Origin: Oreocharis arfaki
Lineage: Eukaryota > Chordata > Aves > Passeriformes > Paramythiidae
Direction: 5' to 3'
Length of the DNA stretch: 64,000 bases
Assembly: GCA_013398015.1 (NCBI GenBank)
Contig: VZRR01013053.1
Coordinates: 1,178,001-1,242,000 of the forward strand
The position numbers and the translations under genes were made by a program. Under the pieces are notes generated by a model. That model was not told where the DNA came from. It saw only the letters and a program-made list of their open reading frames with translations, and searched no databases. Below are positions 36,205-48,694 of this stretch, piece after piece (positions within the stretch are counted from its first letter, which is position 1; each line of letters starts with the position of its first letter).

Positions 36205-36261
36205 GTTAATGGTTGTCCTCAATGATCTTAAAAGTCTTTTCCAGCCTTAATGATTCTGTAT
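36205..36261 (+). mobile_element. CR1 3' tail fragment
   Basis: The last ~55 bp of a CR1: 'ggttgtcctcaatgatctta', 'aaagtcttttccagcc', 'ttaatgattctgt'. Sense is on the + strand. It is heavily truncated but keeps the diagnostic 3' end. Confidence 0.75.
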
Positions 36262-36418
36262 CACTGAAAAACTCATCACAGAAAGGAATTTTTTTAAGTG
36301 GAAAAGCCAGCCCAATGCTTCTTTCTTTCATGCTTTAGCAGAGTGGTTTCTCTGTTTTCCACATAGAAAAAAAGAACTTTTCGCCACCTTATTGTTATGT
36401 TGGTCTTCATCTGTGTAA

Positions 36419-36436
36419 GATCATAAAGATCATAAA
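36419..36436. repeat. 9-bp tandem repeat, two copies
   Basis: The unit 'gatcataaa' is repeated twice in tandem. About ten bases downstream lies GATGCTATGGTAAC (36447-36460), an X-box-like sequence matching GTTGCCATGGTAAC at 12 of 14 positions. Confidence 0.7.
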
Positions 36437-36935
36437 GAAGGTCTCAGATGCTATGGTAACAGTGACTTCTGAGCCTGAAAAATCACTAAAAATCACTTTA
36501 TCATTTGAATAAAATGAAAAATATATTTGCTTGTAGACACAAAGTTAAAATAAGGCAGAACAAGCCTGGAAGGATGATGGGCACAAAGCAAAGAAAGGCA
36601 CAGCAAGTGAAACCTGTTGTGGTGACATGCAATGAAGACTTTGATAGGTAATCAAAAAAGAGTGATTTCCAGAATCGCCTTAAAAGCAGGAATTATATAA
36701 AGCCTTCCTATTGTGGTCAAGAGACAATTTGCCATACTTTGCAATGCATGTTTTGTGCTTCTTATCTATTCTACAGAAAAAAAAAATTAGAAAAATACTC
36801 ATTTAAATTATTTTTACCACCGCCTTTTGTGATTATTAATACCTATTCTTGATCATAAAGACTGAAAGCTCAGTATGTGAGGCAAAATATATAGTAAATA
36901 TACTTTAGAAATCTCTGAAATTGAGTGACAGATGT

Positions 36936-37020
36936 TCCTGCCCATGGCAGGGGCATTGGAATTAGATGATCTTTTAAGATCCCTCCTAACCCAGGCCATT
37001 CAATGACTCTATTATGATTC
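36936..37020 (+). mobile_element. CR1 3' tail fragment
   Basis: 'ttcctgcccatggcagg', then 'ggaattagatgatctttta', 'agatccctcctaaccca', and a decayed 'ccattcaatgactcta' matching the CR1 'ccattctatgattcta' tail. Sense is on the + strand. Confidence 0.82.
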
Positions 37021-40000
37021 TAGGAAAAGGTTATAAAAGAGAGGCCTTTTATGCTTTTGGGAACTTCAGCTTCTTGGACTCCAATTATTGGAGACTCAGT
37101 GAAGTATCATGTGCCAAATGTTTCTCTAATGTTGCTAGTTTAGGATTGTTTCTTGGAGAGAAAATTCTGTGTGTGAAAGCAAAGCACTTTCTTTCAAACA
37201 TTATAGTTGTTCGAAGCTATTCAAAATTTATACCTTAGCTTGGTCAGATTTTCCTAGAAAACTTTCCTATAGTGTGTGCCTAAGTAAATGATGTATCTGT
37301 TGTGTGCATATATATGACTTATTTCTAGGTAAATAGTGGCACTGAAGTCCTGCTCTCTTTCCTTCTGGAATTCCAAATAATCTTCCTAAAGCAGTGTTTT
37401 CTATCCATGCTCAGGCTTTTGGTATGAAGAGTAAGAGAACCAAAGTGCAGGAAAGGATTTGCTTCCCTGAGACTCTAGGTTTCAATGGTCTATTCCAAAA
37501 TACTCCACATTCATTTACCCAGATGACATGATAACAACAGGAATTTTGCCGTTTTTCAATGGGATCAAGGCGTCTCACCAAACCAGTGCCCATAATTCAG
37601 TGGCATGGCAGCAGCAGCAGAAAAACCCCAGCCTATTCTTCACATTCAACTTGCCTGCATCTTTGCTTTCTACTGCTTTGTAAAATAAGGGAAATATGCA
37701 CACCTGAGCATCCAGCTGCTACTGTTGGCAAGCCTCCACCTGCACAAGTTATAGAGGTGCAGGGTTACAAATTAACACCATCATGCTGGGAAAGTGGTTC
37801 CTGTGTTCTTTTATTATTATTATTCCAAGTTTCTTCAAGTGTAGCAAAGCATAAAACTATGTTTTTGTTCTTTCCAGGATGGCAGGACTGACCTTCAGCC
37901 AAGTATTTAAGGAACTCTGCAGAGCCTGATGTGCTCCACACTGCATGATTTGATGGGAAGGAAGCCTGCCTCTACAGGAGGGCATTGAGAAAGTAAGATA
38001 AAGCAGCACTCTGAAAGGAACAGCAGCAGGATATATCTCAAAATATTATCAAAGGAAAACTGTTTTCTTAAAGGGCAGCAGTCTCTGTTGCAGAGGTTAT
38101 ATATTTGCATTGCAGCACTTTTAGAAGGTATGTGATTTTCAGTGTGGTGTCATGGCATTCAGACAAAATGCCACACAAAAAAAGGTTTTTATAACCTATT
38201 GTATGTTTTTAAAACCTGCCTGAAAGTGTGTCTGCCACTAAGAAGAACTTCAGCAAGCAGTTTAAAGAGAAGTTCTGCAGCTTTCTTACCCAAACAAAAA
38301 ACTATTTCTTTCTCCTTTAAAGGAAAGGACACAGATAAGTATTGGAAGTGTTGGCTGGGACTTTACCTATGGATGTTGTATAGCGCAGATAAGGTAACAG
38401 CACATTATAGAAAATACTTCTTTCCAGTCTCATTTATTTTCTTCAGAATGCGTTTCTGAAGGGAACGTGAAGGCGCTTACATTTAAAAGTCAGGAACAAT
38501 ATTTTTAAAGAAAGAATTCATAAAACTTACTTAAAACTAAATTTTGATAGTAACACACATACTGTCACATAATATTTCAGCATGCTTTTATAAAATGTTT
38601 GAATGTTCTATGATTATCATACTTGAATGTATAACATCAAGACTGAAGGCAAAGGAATGTCAGAAGAAATACATTATGAGAATAAAAATTACATAAAACT
38701 AGCCTTCTAAGTAAGTAACAGTCAGGCATGGCACTGGCAAATGTCAAAACATATAATGACTATCATGTTCAAATTCATATCTGAATTATGCTATCAAGTA
38801 ACTGTGCCATGAACCCTGTACCTTGTCTGAATATTGTATAATCTTTCACTCAGATTTAGCCCAAATTGTTTGCACTGTTCTTGGGCTTTAATTGTAACAT
38901 GATAAAATGAACATAAACACCTAAATTTAAATTATGTGCATACTAGGTATCCTGTTTAAAAAAAGCTAACACTCTCTCCCGCACAAAATAAAAACCTACC
39001 TCCCACGTAATAAAAAATATAGCCATGACTAGATTTATTGAAAATGTTTACTGAATTATTCCAGTTACTGACAAACATATTCTGACTTCAAAATTCAACT
39101 ACAAGTATAGGATATGAACTCTTAACTGTCCTGGTTTATCTGGGCATGATTTGATTGCCTTAGAATCCTCTTCTGCCTAAATGCTGTAGCATTAGAAATG
39201 TAGCAATACAGCTCCTGACAGTCCTACTTGTCAGAGCAACAGTCCTTCACTGCTGAATCCCATCTCTGACAGGGGCCAGTCACAGATGCACAGGGAAAGC
39301 ATATTGAACATACATCTAGAGTAGATGCATGATCCTTCAGTATTTCCTCCAGAAGTCGGTAATTTATATTTTAATTTTTTCTCCCGTATCATATACACTA
39401 GCTTTTGATGCATGTTCTTTTATTACTTCTTTAATCATTTCTTAATCCATTTTGGTTACTGATAAATGCCATGACAAAGTTCTATAATTTACAACTGTTA
39501 TTTTCTTTCACTTGCTTTAAATCCATTGCTTGATAGTTAAAGGGCATAAGATAGTTCAGGCGTTTCAGCATGAAAAAGTAAATAGATTTTTTTTCCACTT
39601 AATTCAGAGCCTTCATAAGCCTATGGTGCTCTATCAGATTCTCTCCAAGCCATCCCTTTTTCAAAGTGGATAATGTATGGCTGCCTCTATATTTTTATAT
39701 AGAAGCTACTCAATGGTTTGCCTCATCACCCTTTGTTTGATGTCTAGGGGGTTTTTTAAAATTTTCTTTGTGCATTGTTGCAGAATAACCTAAATTCCTC
39801 TAGGAAGCTAAAATTCCAGCAGTGATCTTCATTTCCTCTGGCAGTAAAGCTGGTTGAAAGTAATCTATTTAACATGCTGGCAATTTCACATTGAAATATT
39901 GAGCAAATATCACATGATCTGTGTGATTTATTACTATTCAATTTATTGATCTCTTATTGAAAATGATTTATTAGCATGTCAGACTGAAACAATTCCTCAG

Positions 40001-41110
40001 ACTTATCTCCTGTAAAGAATGGTCTGTGTACGAGCTTCCCTCAGCTCCTCTGTATTGAAATGCTCACATTTTCTGTGATGTTTTTTTCTTCCCATATCAT
40101 TCCTTTTTGTACCTACAGATCCATTCACCCTTAAATCACAGATCTTTGGCACAGGAGTGCAAGGCCGTACAGTTATTGGGAAGATTCTATGCTTATTATT
40201 AAGTCTGAAATTATTCATAGCCTTGGACTATTTACTAAGACATTCCTCAGATTTTTTTTTTTTTTGTCTTGCATTGTTAATGGTTTCATATTAATGTTAT
40301 GAAAGGTAATGCTTCTCCTGGTCTGATTTACTCATAACTTTCTTATCTCTGATTTATTTTTGCTGTAAGATCCTCCTCTTTCATTACAAATGGTCCGTTT
40401 TTACAGAGGTGGGGCCTTTTAGATGGGCTTTTGCTGTAATGTTATTTTTATTCTGATTGGCTAGTGTGGTGCCTTTATCTATTTTCCGTGATGTATTTTA
40501 CTCTGTCAGCTGCTCTTTTTCATTTCCTTTTTTTTTCAAGCTCCACATTTTTATGTACCTCTGCTAATTGAAGGCAAGCAACTATGAATAGTTGATACTG
40601 TTTCTCGTATTTCTGTAAGGATATAGGTGACTGTCACAAAGTCATTATTTGATAACAGTATTTTGAACCAAATCCCACCCTTGACCCAGAACTAAATCAG
40701 GTTGGTTTTTCTCTCTTTTTGCAAGTTCTGAAAGAGGTTGCCATGAGTAGCAGTCATCTATGGCATCAAAAGTGTGTACTTTAAATTACATACTATCTGA
40801 CATTTATCCACTTTGGATTATATTTTAATTTGTGGTTTTGTTGACCATTTGGAACAAGATGTACATTAAGGAGTCTAACTGAGGCTTTCTTCTGACTTAG
40901 AAATAGATCAATCAAACTTCTGATCCTGTTTACTTATAAACAGTGAACTGCAGTTACCATTGAAATGCATCCCGGAATTACTTTGGGAACCTTAATTTCA
41001 AAAGGGCCATGGGAAATCTAGTCCACAGATAAGGAAAGAAAAGAAACTGGTTTTTAAACAGGGAAGGAAGAAATTTCGTCCATAAGGTGAAGAATCTGAT
41101 ATCAAGTCAA
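37021..41110. other. AT-rich non-coding DNA, no gene seen
   Basis: No supported gene or RNA. The 110-codon open frame at 37559-37891 (+) and the 105-codon frame at 38142-38459 (+) have no recognisable domains. T-rich tracts occur near 40250-40265. Confidence 0.6.
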
Positions 41111-41217
41111 CTCTTTCAGGCCCATGGTGTGATTCTTGGGGTGTTCTGTGTAGGGCCAGGAGTTGGACTCAGTGATCCTTATGGGTCCCCTCCAACTCAA
41201 CATATTCTGTGATTCTA
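41111..41217 (+). mobile_element. CR1 3' tail fragment
   Basis: About 105 bp of CR1 3' end: 'tttcaggcccatggtgtgat', 'ccaggagttggactcagtga', 'gggtcccctccaactcaaca', ending 'attctgtgattct'. The tail variant is the same as in the copy at 5190-5777, so both probably come from one subfamily. Sense is on the + strand. The minus-strand open frame 41102-41389 overlaps it and is not a gene. Confidence 0.9.
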
Positions 41218-44200
41218 AGAGACATTTGAAGGTTGAAGCAAATTTCACCAAAGAGCAGACATAGGGATAGCCCACTGAGGAACTGTAGAGTTCTGCAAGA
41301 GTGAAATAAAGTTGCCTACAGAGAATAATGGTGAATATTGTAAAACTTACTAGGCTGCACAAGACTCGAAAGCTCCTCTTTCTCCCCAAACTGCAGGATA
41401 GAAAATTGCTCTTATGGGGAGAAATACAAGCTAGAAATTGTGCTTTAAGTTAGACTTTTGCTATGTGGTGTATTTTGTAATTTCATGTGACAGGGTTTCA
41501 AGATAAATAGAAGAAATAAATATTTTCCCAGATTACTAAGGTATGTCTCTGTTGTGCTGAGTCTGTGCATTTGCTACAAGTTAGATTTGTATGAGACTAG
41601 ACTCCAGTATTCCTTGTCTGAAATGGCAACCATAACCATGGTACTCCATATAAAATTCCATTGTAAATGAAATGCTAAACTGAAGTACTCACTGTGAATT
41701 GCTCTCCATGTAACCTGTAAATTACTGTCAATAATCCATGAAAGGAAACAGACCATGCTATGTTAAAGGTTTTTGCTGTATCTCAAGGAGCGCAGCTCTG
41801 CAGTTGCGTTTATTCACTCTGGGAAAATTTCCTAATGCTTCAGGTGAAGAAAGGTCTTCAGCATCTTACCCTTGTAGCCCAGATCTCCAAGACTGAGAGA
41901 AAAAGTTTTTCGTGTAGCTGTTCAGATAAAATAGTCTCCCTCTTTGACAGACAATCCTAGAATGAGTAGTTGAAGTCTGGGGAATAGCATGGCACTACAG
42001 AATAGGGAAGAAATGGAAAGTGTGTCATGTCATTCTGATTTACTACATAGCATAAATGCATGTTTCATATGAAAAAACTCTGCACAGTGAAGTGGTTATT
42101 TTGAGGCCTTTCTTTCAGTCTGATTTACTTGTGCTCAGAACTCTCTTGATGCCATGCTCAAGGCAGCGTTACAATGGAACATACACGTGCCATAATCCCA
42201 CCCCTCCAAAGAACACAACCAGGCTGGGTCATCAGCAAAGAAGTCTCTTGTAAAGCTGGTGTCAGACCTTAGAGCTGCTCTATATACCAGTCACCCCTAG
42301 TCACTGAGGGCTACTCAAGTGTTTAAAGTGAATTACAAAAAATTTACAGGATCGTTGTGAGAGAGAGAAAAACAAGCTTTGTCTTCAGAAATGCTGACAA
42401 TGTCATAATACAGAAAGACAAGTGTGGGTGCTTTATTATCCATATCAGAGGAAGATTTCAGCATTGCTGATATTTTAGTACAGCTGCATAACAAGAAACA
42501 GTCAAAAGAATAAAACTACATGGCTGAGATTCAAATATGCTCATAAAGCACAGAGTTTGGATGCTCAGTGAGCTTTGTAGCCCCAGTAATTCTCACTTGT
42601 GTCGTATCAGATCAGAAGCCTTAGGCACTCCTGTCCTATGATAGCATCTTGTTAGCAAGCAGCAGACCCCAGCAGAAACAAAGGCTTAGGGCAGCTCTGC
42701 CTAACTGCCCATGAACTCCAGTTTCATTACAATTCTGCCTAACGAGAGACTCGGTTACTAATTTGATTTGTAGAAGAGAAAACTCCAGCAAATTAAAAGC
42801 AGCAAACATTCCCAAGTGATTTGCTGCAAAGTAGAATAAATGAGTAACTGCTTTAAAGGAATCATATTCCATTAATTTTACATAACAGCAAAAGTATTTG
42901 GTTTTTTTCCTTGTTTATGGGAGAAATTGTATAGTTTGAAAAGATCCATTATTGGAAGTATTGGTATTAAATGTGATTTATAGAAAATACTTGATTATAG
43001 AAGTCCTTGATGCAAAAGTTGCCTTTTAAACAGTATTATCAGTGTCAGGGTACAAACAAGTCACCACTGCCTTACTCAAAAATTGCTTCAGAGTTCAGGA
43101 GAGAAATGTATTTGGAAAACAGTAGGAAGATTTTAATGCTTAACATCCCTACCACACAATTACAAGGTATGAGAAATATTTCTCACATGGGATGTCTCAC
43201 AGTCTAGTGAAATAATTGCTCTAACAACCAGACTCAAGATCGAACAACCTGGGCATAGTCAATGTATATTTTGCCGTTGTTTTCCATGTATGAGTTTTAC
43301 CAGACATTGTAACAAGAGTTAACTGCAATAGAGGAAATTAAACAGATGAAAATTGGAATAGATGGGTCTATGCTAGGTTTTGGACTTGAGAATCCAAGGT
43401 GCCTTGACCTATTTTTCAGGGTCAGAGCTAAGGCAAAGGTTCTCAGTAATTCTTGAAATAGCAGCAAAAATATAGAAAAAGGAGGGCTTCCAGCTATAAT
43501 GCTAGGTAGAATGAAACATTTATCTTAGCACCAGCATGTTGTGCTCTTACTCATCATTCATTCTTCACCATCTTATTGTTTTTCTCTGCCATCTCCATCA
43601 CTCTTCTGTAAGCAAAATAAAACAAATGTGTCAATTTTCACATAGAAATCTCTGCTTTTCCTGCTCAGCATCATTCACTGTTTTATTTCCCTTTCCTTTC
43701 AAAAACTTATTTCCTGTTAAAGCACAGATAAAGCTTAAGTTGTAAAACTTGTTCCCCTCCTGGTTTTAAAAACAGTTTATTAATCTTTATTCGCCTTAGC
43801 ACTGTCACTACAGTGTAATGCTTAATTTACATTAATAATCCCAATTGCATCATTTTGTTCCTGTTGTGGGCCTGAAAGCCAAATAGGCATCTTTAATCAC
43901 ATGTCTGAGGAGTCCATTTGGTATTCCGTCTTGCAGCAGGAACCAGATGAACTAATTTGGATTATTTATTCAAGTTAAACATGTTTTAATGTTTAATCAT
44001 GTTTAAACATGATTTTCTGGACAAATAGCCAATTGTACTTAACGGTTTCTCACAGTCAATAGAAAAAACTCAAGTGAATTGTAATTATTATATAATTTCT
44101 GACAGTCATGGAAGCAAAACACAAGTTCTCTCCTCAGAGGCTGTTTAGGATCCTAGTACTTGTAAGGTGGTAAGCAATACTTTTGGGCCAAATAGCTGTG

Positions 44201-44320
44201 GAGCAGCAGGATTGTTCAGACATGCATATTTCTATTTATTATGGTCATTGCAACACAAGAGTAGAACAGTGAGAGTTGATGGTATCTACTTCTTTAATAT
44301 ACTCTGCTTGATAATCATTC
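41218..44320. other. AT-rich non-coding DNA, no gene seen
   Basis: No supported gene. A frame at 42056-42253 contains a short stretch resembling an immunoglobulin-fold 'YxGTYTC' motif, but nothing around it fits such a domain (see rejected items). The interval 43780-44015 has many AT-rich motifs and an 18-bp palindrome, listed separately. Confidence 0.55.
43996..44013. repeat. 18-bp perfect palindrome
   Basis: ATCATGTTTAAACATGAT reads the same on both strands. Similar half-sites ('catgttttaatgtttaat') lie directly upstream. A palindrome this long is mildly unexpected in 64 kb (about 0.25 expected under equal base frequencies). Confidence 0.9.
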
Positions 44321-44336
44321 CCCGCGAGAGGGAGCT
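44321..44336 (+). promoter_or_regulatory. CTCF-like motif
   Basis: CCGCGAGAGGGAGC (44322-44335) matches the CTCF core CCASYAGRKGGCRS, with G also tolerated at the third position, at 12 of 14 positions. It carries two CpGs in a very AT-rich neighbourhood. CTCF acts in chromatin loops and boundaries; occupancy here is inferred. Confidence 0.35.
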
Positions 44337-46361
44337 GCTCTAGAAATAATTTAAAAATTGTTTAATTGTGAATTTTGGTTTCAAGGTATTATTCTTCCTC
44401 ACCTTCAGCCTGAAGGAATAGGTATGTTTTAGAAGTACGTGTACTGAACTGAAAGATCAATCTTAATAGATGAAGTATGCCTTTTTATAACCATGTGTCA
44501 TGCTTTTATCCTTTTTATAAACAACTTTCAATCCTAGGGTTCATGAGAAAAGCTAATATGCAGGGCTCTGTGCCAGTCTAAGGGCATAGTTATTAAGATA
44601 TGATATTAATGGAAATGACCCCTGTCAGTAAGACAGACTAGGCTTGCTTCTGAAGCCTATCTGGTCTTTACCAGTTTTATATTTCAGTTGTTCCCTTAGG
44701 CCCATCTGTGCACTGGCACATAAAGTTACAGAATTAAAGGAATGTAAATTCCACCAGTAAAAGTATTCCTAAAAGTAAAGTAAGTTAAAAGCTCAAACTT
44801 GATCAAAATTTGTTGAGCCAATGACTTCTGAATACTAAAGACTCTTCTAAATGTTAGATTGGACTCTGCAAGAATCTTTCAGTATTGGACTAATTTGATC
44901 TCTTATTTTGAGGATGTGGTATCTTCCTTTTGCTTTTCTTTATTTCCCAATGCTCTGGAAGAATCCTTCCAGTTAATGGATAAATTTTATTATAGTTAGT
45001 TATAATTAAAGTTTAGTCTTAGGAGTAACCCTGTCAATCCTGAAATTTAAATATGTGTATCATCATATCTTAAATTATTTACCTTTACACCAACTATTTC
45101 TGAAATAATCACTTTTAAGAGGAAATTACCAAGCAGCTTAGGTCAGGTCCACAGTTTTTAAATTGCAACTATTTATCTTGGTCACTCTTTAGATGATTAT
45201 TTCAGATATGTGTAAATTAATAGGTATTTTTAAAAAAAATAGTTGCTGGGAGTGTTTGAATTTGCTTGGTTTTCCATTGAAAGCAAACAGTCATGTTTAA
45301 GGTAATTTTTGAGTTTTTGCTTCACACTTGAGGTGGACTGCATATATATAGGACAAACTGGAACAGCCCTTAGACAATATTACTGTCTATATAAATTTTA
45401 AAGTTCCATGTGTGTGAAACAGAAGTAGCGTAACTGGGTGCATTTTATAGTATCTATTTCATCTGTCTCACAAAGAAATATAATTACCTATCTCTAGAGA
45501 ACTATGAGAAAGGACAAACCCCAAAATACTTTGAGAGAAATACCTTAACATCCTGGGAATAAATTTCTTGGCCTGAATGATAAAGCTGTAGTATCTTATT
45601 TCCTAACATTATATAAAATAGTAATATATTCTAAATATTTAAATGCTTTTTTGTTTACAGAAAATCGGTATTTTTTACAAGCAGCTGCTGGCACTCTTCA
45701 ATTGTTCATCCACATTCTCCTTCAAAGCCAGTGAATGTATTTTTAACTAAGAAGATCTTTTGTTTCAAACAGAAGGCAGATTAAATGCAATTTATTGCGA
45801 TTACATTTGAGGCAGATTTCTGAGTCAACTTGCCAGCTGCATCTCTTTGAAAATCTACAGGTAGCTGCAGTGAGAGGCATTTAGAACTTCCAATAAGCTT
45901 AAATCTAAATGATCAGCAGCATGCCTGGGGCTGTGGTGAAAAACTAGGGCAGATTCACTGCCTTAGAAGCCAATAAAGGCAAGTTTGCTGCATGCTACAG
46001 CTGCTGGCAAGGGAGCACATCCATTCAGCACCTGCCGTGGTTCAAGCTCCATTGAGCTTCTTCTGGGCAGCTCATCTGATAGCCCTGAAGGAGAATTTAG
46101 ATTTAAGTCCAAAGAAAAATCAAACAAATGATTTGTGCCTTGAAGCACTAGATAGAAAGAAATTTTATATATTGCATAGAGTAGTAACTAACACAGATTT
46201 TTATATGCTTTACATTATTTTATAGGTTAGTCTTCTGCTTAGCTGACAAAGGGAATGCCAGCAAGCCTGACACCACACCCTCTTTTCACCACCCTAGCAA
46301 GAGATGCACTTTGGATGCACTGTGATGTGAAGTGTTCTTTCCTGGGACCATCCTCAGCTGT

Positions 46362-46396
46362 CACAGTTCCTAAGAGTTCCAATCTTAGGAACTGTG
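46362..46396. repeat. Perfect inverted repeat, 14-bp stem, 7-base loop
   Basis: CACAGTTCCTAAGA (46362-46375), loop GTTCCAA, then TCTTAGGAACTGTG (46383-46396), fully complementary. A T-G pair extends it by one, and further out GACCA (upstream, about 46346-46350) can pair with TGGTC (about 46402-46406) across an uneven internal loop. Perfect 14-bp stems with loops of 3-10 bases are expected far less than once in 64 kb. The stem is too short for a normal microRNA precursor. A small inverted duplication from template switching is the simplest origin. Confidence 0.9.
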
Positions 46397-48674
46397 GATT
46401 TTGGTCTTTAAATATGAATTTATAATAAGGAAGAGTTATGATTACATTTACTGTTGTTGTAATTTCCACTTTAATTTCTTTTCGGCTTTGATTCATCTTA
46501 TAAGTTCTAGGTAAAGCTTCCACATCGGGAAAGATGATCAAAGCATGTGCTTTGATGCAGGTGACCCTTGTCATAATGGCCTTCTTAAATTGGGACTGGT
46601 TGCCCCAGCTTCACGCCAGATTATCAGCAAAGTATACAATTTCTGCCTTAGGCTTCTTACCAAGAACTGTCCTTTAATTCAATATCAGCATTACCAGCTC
46701 ATGACATGGTATTCCAGAGAGAAATGTCATGTTTTAGACACAAGCTGTGATTTTTTAAAATATTATTTATGTCCTGCCTTTTTCTATATTCAACAGCACA
46801 AATAAAACTGCATCAAAATAACGTGGTTTTGGTTTTTTTTTCCATTCCAACTGGTCAAACTAGAAAGGTTACTGAGGCACTTACAGCAGAAATGTATTTC
46901 AGGAAAAGGAAGTTTCCTTTTTCTATTAAGTTATTTTTCATAAAGATAACTTTCTCTAAAGGGTTGTTAGGTGTGAAGAAAGAAAAAGAATTGGAAGGAA
47001 CAGAAATTCTGGAAAGCAGTTCCTAAGTTACTGTAGAGGAAGGGTTTTAGAAGCCTCCCACAAATTTGGAGTTTCTTCCCAAAAGTTATGTCTGCTCTTT
47101 CAGATTTGAGAAAACAGATATGTCTGAAGCCTTGAAATATTAAAAGAAGAAAATTTATTTTATTTTCTCAGCACAGAGAAAAGCTATAGATGTTTCATAG
47201 AGATATAAAGGGGGGAAAGAATATTCTGAGACTGAGGCAGTTTAGTCAGTATATTCTCTAAGGGAAATTACAAAGTGATTAAGAACATGAAGCAGACCCA
47301 GGGCATACAGCCAGGGATTTATCTCCTCTAATAGGTAAGACATGAGAAGGGGCTATTGCAATGATATTATTAAAAGTTTCATGGAATGCAGGTATTATTG
47401 GAACATTTGGCCTGACCTTTGTAGTAACTGGTCTTTCTTTTTTGCCAAGATACCCTCTACTGAATCCAAAAAAATATTCCTGAGTGAAGCGTATCTTCCA
47501 GAAAAACAGCAGGTGGGTCCACCCATCCTATAAATTAAAGCATGGCAATGCTTAATCCCACTTATTGTTGAAAATTCATGCATTCTCTCATAGGAGTTTC
47601 TGTGATTTTAGATTTCCAGTGCCTATTTCTTAATCTTGTCCTTTTTAAGTGTCATGCAGTGTTTTCTCCCTGTGAAGACACTTAGGCATTACTTGAATTA
47701 CCACTGCTGGTGGTGGGGGAAAACGGGAAAAAAACCAGCAGTTGCAAGGTCTCTCACTGCAAGGTGTTAGTTTGCCATGTCCACTAGAAAATAAACCTAA
47801 TTACTCACCAATACATTCATTGTGGTGATATTTAAATCTTCTTACTAACATTAGTTAAGCCCATTCTACCGTGCATTTTTCATAATGCCTTTAAATTCCT
47901 TCATCAGTTATCTTTATCCTGTATATGTTAAGTTTCCACCTCACTGTTTTCTTACACTGTTAAGTATTGTCCTCCTGTGCTGGACCAGGACACACTTTGG
48001 ATGTCATTCTCACCTCGATATTGTTACCACGTGATTCTCGCTGTCTAGCAGCCATCTTATTTTAAAACAGTTTCTGAATTTCTTTTGACACCTTTCTCTT
48101 TAAATATTGTTCTCTAACCAATTTGACTTATGATGGCCTTATTTTGGGGGAAATCACTCCTTTGGAAATCTGTGTATTAACACAGTTCTTAGTGTCTGGG
48201 ACTATGATTTTTTCCTTGTGCAGAAATACGTGGGCAGCTGCATTGTTACTATTGGTCTATAGGTTTGGGAACAGTAACACTTCTGTTACTATTAATCTTT
48301 AGTCAACATAATGATGTGAAAATTAAAATAGAAGTTCAATTAAGACAATGTCTTTTGAGCTCGAATGCTGTCTTTTTTTGTTTAGCATTCCTATAATTCT
48401 CCTGTTTGGTATCCTATATGCTTTAATCAAACTGTATTTCCCAAAATCCAGTTTTACTTTATGCATGTCAGAAAAACAGTTAAGAATTACTTTATTCTGG
48501 TACTGTTTTTTTAAATAACTGTTTTCAATTATTTTTATCATCTTTCTTAATTACCACGGTTTCTTATATATGTTTATTAAAACTCTATACCCTCAGTGAT
48601 TCATATGCACTAAGGTTTTGCATTATCAGTACTTGATTTAGGTGCACATTTTTCACAAAGAGAGAGTGACTCCC

Positions 48675-48694
48675 TTTTTTTTTTTTTTTTTTTT
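48675..48694. repeat. T20 homopolymer
   Basis: An uninterrupted run of 20 T. It is not preceded by a recognisable gene copy, so I do not call it the tail of a processed pseudogene. Confidence 0.85.

Noticed and set aside
42056..42253. Immunoglobulin-like 'YNGTYTC' stretch in an open frame
   Set aside because: Only this short string fits. The upstream cysteine and tryptophan of an Ig fold and plausible exon borders are missing, so it is most likely coincidence.
46340..46410. Hairpin as a microRNA precursor
   Set aside because: The perfect stem is only 14 bp and the outer pairing is uneven; a typical precursor has about 30 paired bases.
48675..48694. T20 run as the A-tail of a processed pseudogene on the minus strand
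   Set aside because: No recognisable gene copy precedes it on that strand and no flanking duplication was seen.
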